This document shows positions 26,901-32,900 of a stretch of DNA of 64,000 bases, piece by piece (the first letter of the stretch is position 1; each line of letters starts with the position of its first letter). The notes under the pieces are model-generated. The model saw nothing but the letters and a program-made list of their open reading frames with translations. It did not search any database and had not been told where the DNA came from. This DNA is from Heligmosomoides polygyrus polygyrus (lineage: Eukaryota > Nematoda > Chromadorea > Rhabditida > Heligmosomidae). Position numbers and translations under genes: made by a program. The stretch lies in the NCBI GenBank assembly GCA_947396885.1, contig OX377201.1, positions 7,674,934-7,738,933 on the forward strand, written 5' to 3'.

Positions 26901-29900
26901 CCACCATCCTAATACTCAGTGTCCTTACTGAGTACCGTGTTCACCGCAGTCTGAAGAAGCGAAGAAAGTGAGCACTTTTCCAAGACTGATTACAGGCTTC
27001 TTGCATAAACAGAAGTGACGGTAACCACCCGTTCAGCGGACTATTAGCCAACTAATAACCACTACGTTCAAGGTGATAACTTCAGCAAATAGGCTACGGA
27101 GGACCGTCAAAACTACGGCCTTTTCTTCACCCCGTGGTCGATAGTAATCAGTTATCGATCGATGCGGATTCGTCGCTGTTGTGCCTACTTAGCGCCAAGC
27201 ACACTCTATACAGCACACTCTATCACTTGTGTCACCTGTCGTCCCGTTGATCATCGAGTTGCTCGAGCGAGCGCCAACAGCGTCTCCATTCGTCCCTGTC
27301 GCGTGCCAAAGTGCTCCAATGGACCCTCCTTGATATACAGGGTGTGGCGTTTGAATCCGGGCAAACTAAACATTGTCTTTTCGATCAAATTTATTAGCAC
27401 AAAATACAATCAAATAAAGAAAATTCGGATCTATCCTAGTTCGGAGGGCCACATAACTAAAAAGTAGGTAACAAAAAGAATTGAGACTTACCAAGCGGTT
27501 CCCAGAAAACGAGGTGGAACCTAGAAGAAACCAAAAACGAACCAACAAACAAAAATAAAAAATCGCCGCGGTTTACAACCGTCTCGGCGGGCAAAGAGCG
27601 ACGGAATAGAGGCATGCCGCATGATGACCGCCGGCTGACATGTTGTAACCAGCATCTAACATGGTGAGGAGGGCACATGAAGCCGCATGCCGCGTGCTGA
27701 CCGCCTCCTGACATGTTATAACCAGGACCTAACATGGTGAGGAGGGCACACAACTTTGCCTGCTTACAACCGCAACAAATGTAATTTTTTCGTTTTTTCT
27801 TTGTGACTTTACTTGTTAGGTCACATGTTGTTCCGTAGAGGCCGCTCGGTAAGTCTCAAGTGGATATGTTACATGTAATACTTTTTACTTATGTGCCCCC
27901 CCCGGACTAGGATTGATCCGAAAATTCTTCTACACACAGATAGGAGGATATCTTAAGAGAAACTACTCATTATCAATATGTGCTTCGTCAGCTATAATCA
28001 CCGCCTCCATCATTGGCGTGAAGCGCTCGCATGCTCTCTTTGAAGGAGCGCTCTCCCTATTTGTGAATGCTGCTTCAATAGCGGTGTGAAGAGATGCGAC
28101 GTTAGGGTGCTTACAAGGGAAGGTTTCGACCTCCCATGGAACTTCAAGTTGAGACCAGGATCATTAGAAAGAGCTCGGAATGCTCATTACGAATATGGGT
28201 GCCAAATTGCAAAATGAAATTGCTAGGCGAGTTATGTCCTGCCGAAATCGGGGCCTCACCACAGCGTGCCTGTGCCACACCCCTTGAGCGAGAGTGATCA
28301 GTCATCGGTGCTTCGTAAGGAGGTCCCGTCAGCTACGGCGGTGGCGCAGGGGTAATGCTTTCGCTCGTCAGCTGCGAGGTCGTAGGTCCAGTTGCCGCTG
28401 CTGCTGGTTTTTTTTTTTTGCAAACCATAATTTACCTCCGAAATGGCCTTTTGTTCTGAATTATGACACTTGTTTGATTAAATAGCCAGGAAAACTACCA
28501 TACACATTTGCAAAAATGGTTGAATGCAAAAACTGCTATGGTGACATTTTCACCTTCAGTACATAGGTTGTCTCTCTTGATCTTTTTGAACTCCACGCTA
28601 TTTAATCAAGCACATGTTATAATTCAGAACAAAAGTTCATTTCGAAAACAAATTATGATTTGCAAAGAGAATGGCAGCAACGGGAACCGAATTAGCGACG
28701 TCACATGTGACAAGCGGGAGCACTACCCCTGCGTCACCGCCATAGCTGTGGTAACGTTTTTGCGGAGCACTCATGACTCGTAGCGCTCGCGCCAGCTCTT
28801 TCGTACGGACAGAATGCGGTCACACCACCCAACTTCGTCAGGTTCACTCGCTCAGGAGTTTCGTTTTGCAATTTTGACACCCATATTCGTATCCATCATT
28901 CCAAGCTCTTTCTAATGATCCTGGTCACAAGTTGAACTTCCATGGGAGTTCGAAACCATTCCCCAGTTAGTCTTGATAGCAACCCTTTCGACTATGCTCC
29001 AAAAATAATAGTCCAGAGGAATCAAATACAGGGTTTTCGTTAGCCAGAACTCCTTAGGCCCCGTTTATACTTCCATCGCCGACGACGCGATGCCATGTAT
29101 AGTGGCCGAATTGATCGATCACGTCGCTCGATTAATGTGGCTATCATACGTGGCGTCGCGCCGCTCGGCGTCGAAGTATAAACAGGCCCTTAGGCCTCGT
29201 GCATACTTTATGTCACCGCGATGGAATCGCGGCGATGAGTTTTGCAGAGCGATGCAAAAAGAGCTGGAGTTCCCGAGCTCGTCGCATCGCTCATCGCTCT
29301 GCAAGGGAGCGCGACAGCGATCCTCCCAGTGCCAACGCTAAACACTGCGCGCAGCGCGAAAAAGCATACCATGCCCGCGATGCCATCGCGGCGCTCAGTT
29401 CATGGCCATTCCGCCGCATGCGGTTGAACAGTCAAAGGAAACTTCGCCGCGGCCGTCGCAGCAGTGACGGTCTGCATGAGCGACGGCTTCGCGCACTCAT
29501 CGCGGGCATGGCATACTTTTCCGCGCCGCGCGCGGTGTTTAGCGTTGGTCGTGGCCAGATCGCCGTCGCGCTCCCTTGCAGAACGATGAGCGATGCGACG
29601 AGTACAGAGAAGTTCAAATTCTTTCGCGTCTCTGTGCAAACCTCATCGCCGCGATTCCATCGCGGCGACGGGAAGTGTGCACGAGCCCCCTAATCCTTAA
29701 ATCGGAAGTTGCCCAAGTTATCGGACAACCAGTTTTGGACTAAATGGCTCGTGTGAGCCGCTACGTCTCCTGCTTGAAGATATATGGTCTCCCTGACGCT
29801 ACAGTCACCGCCCACGGCCTCATTCAGTCTGCAAAACTCGGAGATAAACTTCTCTTGCGACAGTTTGTCCTTTCTTGAAGAAATGTGGCGGATGAGGTAA

Positions 29901-32900
29901 CCCTCACTGGGCACAACATCTAACAAGGGAAGGGTCTGAAGCGTATGTCTGAACGGGGGAGCGAGTCATATAGGGAGAATCCTCACCCCTCAATTGGTTT
30001 GAAAATGTGTTTATTTTTTGCTAAGTCGCTAAACCCAAGGAGCAGGGGGTCACAATGGGATACGGCGCATCACGCGTTTGGGGGTCTTGTACGCCCACGA
30101 TGCGACTGCAGTCAATGGCTCGGAGCGCAGGTGGGTAGATGGTTGACTGGTGCGAGGAAGGTCAGGTGTTTGGTTCCTCTGCGCTGCTGCGTTTTTGCAT
30201 TTCTACTGATTGGTTGAAATTTGGGGAATTCTGACGTCTATACCATTTTCAGACGTTTTCTGCGCATTTTTCCAGCTGTAGCCTATGGTATTCAACATGG
30301 TGTTCAGCACCAGTGATACACAGGTACGAAGTGCCTGTGTATCACTGGTGCTGAACACCATGTTGAATACCATAGGTGTCTCCCTCCGTGGTTATGAGCA
30401 CGCAACCGAAATCCAATTGAAGACGTACCCTTTCCTCCGAAACAAGAGTTCCATCCGAAAACGTTATCATATGCCCACTGCTTGCTTGCCTCTCTACGTC
30501 CACAGCTCATCTTCTGGATCCCAATCTTCCACCACTTCCAGCTGTTCGTATTCGTCAACTTCAAGTTGACGTGGCACTACACAGGCACTTTGCACCTGTG
30601 TATCACTGGTGCTGAACATTTATCACCATGTTGAATACCACAACGTACCGCTGGAAAAATGCGCAGAAAACGTCTGAGAATGATGTAGACGTCAGAATCC
30701 CCAAATCTCTACCAATCAGTTGCAATGCAAAAGTGCAGCAACGCAGGGAGCCAAGCCCCTGACCTTTCTTGCATGAGTCAACCCTCTACCAACCTGCGCT
30801 CCGAGCCACTGGCTGCAGAAGCATCGCGGGCGTACATGACCCCCCAAACGCGTGCTGTGCCGTATCCCATTGTGACCCCTTACTCCTTGGGTTTAACTAC
30901 TTGGCAAAAAATAAACACATTTTCAAACCTATTGAGGGGTGAGAATTCTCCCTATATGACTCGTTCCCCCCGTTCAGACATACGCTTCAGACCCTTCCCT
31001 TGTAAGACATTGCTTTTTTGCTCTGGGAAACTGGATCTTCCACTGGCTAAATCCAAGCTTCCAACTTTCAGGCTATTCGAGAGTCAGCATCGTAGTCGAT
31101 CCGTCGTGTTGACGGAAGAGTCGAAGGAGAAAGTCTCACGAACCGTTGCCATTTTCATTGCCGTGAAATTCCTCGTGTTCAGGTTGGTGCTTTTTCGCTG
31201 CTCGATTCGTTTTGTTTACTCATCGTTAGGCCCTTTGAAAAAATCTAGAAAGACTGACACAGTAGGCATGAAGCGCCGCTTTTGGGCGCTCAAATCGATC
31301 GGGTTCGATATCGCAATCAGCTCTAATCCAATCTCATCACCATGCAGTTATTGGCACCGATCGTAACTATACTAGGTGGTGGATCCACAAGCCCAAGCAC
31401 CTACGTATTAGTTTGTCGTTGTAGATTATTTATTCAGATAGAGCGAGAATTTCTGTATATAAAGAAGCACTAATGCGCAATGAAAGTTGAATTTTTACTT
31501 AATAATAAACGAATGAAAAATAGTAACACAAAACGCTGAGAAGTTTCCCCACAACCTAATACAATAGAATGCACGGCGCATTCCAAGGCAGGCCCTGCTT
31601 TATTTCTAAGTTGTGGTTCTGCTCGCCGGGAATCCCAAGGTGTCTATTAAGGAGATCTTGTTCAAAACAATGTCGATCTGTTTCAGATCAATGCCGGTAT
31701 TTTTCGACCTGTACGAGAATCTGTACGGTATCGAGTCGTTTGGTGTGGCCCTGTCGATCCTCGTACGAATCTCGGACTTCATGATTGTGCTCAATTCCGC
31801 CACGAATTCATTGGCATACTTCGGCAAGAAGAGGTGAGTAAGAGGCCTTCAAGGAAGTAAATAGTCAAGAGCGACTGTGGCCGTGTGGGTAAAATAAAAG
31901 TCGAATCAACACGAACAAGAGCTATTAAGAGTTCTAAACGTGGACCGCTAAAAGTCTTCTATTCTTCTGTGGCTTCTTAATTTTTTTGGATTTTTGGGTT
32001 TAAAAAACATATACAGTTCTCAAAATGTTCCTAACATTTGTGAAGGGGCTCTTCGGCTTCATATGAGCTCTGGTAGTTCACTCTGCATTTGCATATTTAA
32101 TACTAGTTTAAGAGACTTCAAGGCCAGAAGCAGTGCCTATCGTACGAAGTACAAAGATCACTGGAGCACTAGCCGAGCAGCAGGTCTAGCTGGTTGAATG
32201 CTAATCACGACCGTGAAGATTGATTAATCCGCTTAAACAGACCTGAAAAGGCCAGCCGCCCGTCACTCAAAGCCGGAACCAATTAAAATTCTGCAGACGA
32301 CTTCGACGACCTTAAGCCGCATCAGCCTATACAGCGCATGAAGTTCAAGAGAATCTGCGAAGGCTGCAAGAGGTGGAGATTTTGAAGCCCCGGGGGAACG
32401 AAGATTATGCGGAGGCCACAAATATTCTACAGAGTATGGAAAGGGGTTGTTTCTCTCTACGAGAAAAATACACAAACTCAGGAAAAGGACGAGGGTAAAG
32501 GCTAGGATTAATCTGCGCTAGCGCACACCTTTGGCAGGTAAAAGGGGAATAATCGTTGGTGCTAGAACCCTTCTTTGGGTTTGCGATGTGCCGCGCATTC
32601 GAGTTCAATACGACCACACTTATGCAATCCGAATAAGCTTCTTAAAATCGTTGATTCCCTGAGCTTCATCGGTGTAGCTTTGACTTTGCAATAGTAAAGC
32701 TTGGCTTTGTCAACTCTTTGTTGACAACGTTTCGGGCTATAAGAACTTCTTCAGGTCTAAAAACAGTAACATTGCGCATCCCTACAACAACACTTTACAC
32801 ACAAATCGCGAACTTTCCAGACAGACCTGGGAATCACAGGGAGGAGGAGGGGCCAGGGATGTTCAGTGGTGCGTTTGGCCGGAAATGAAGCGCAATACTC

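Noticed and set aside
27340..27600. A further mariner from TACAGGGTGTGGCG at about 27340
   Set aside because: The start resembles a maT end, but no matching inverted end or transposase was found downstream.
27612..27757. Start of a CRISPR-like or satellite array
   Set aside because: Only two diverged 73-bp units without spacers, in eukaryotic DNA.
29199..29693. A 164-codon + strand frame with Arg/Ser/Ala-rich product
   Set aside because: It lies wholly inside a long-armed GC-rich foldback; open frames appear on both strands because of GCGATG/CATCGC composition. No domain motif was seen.
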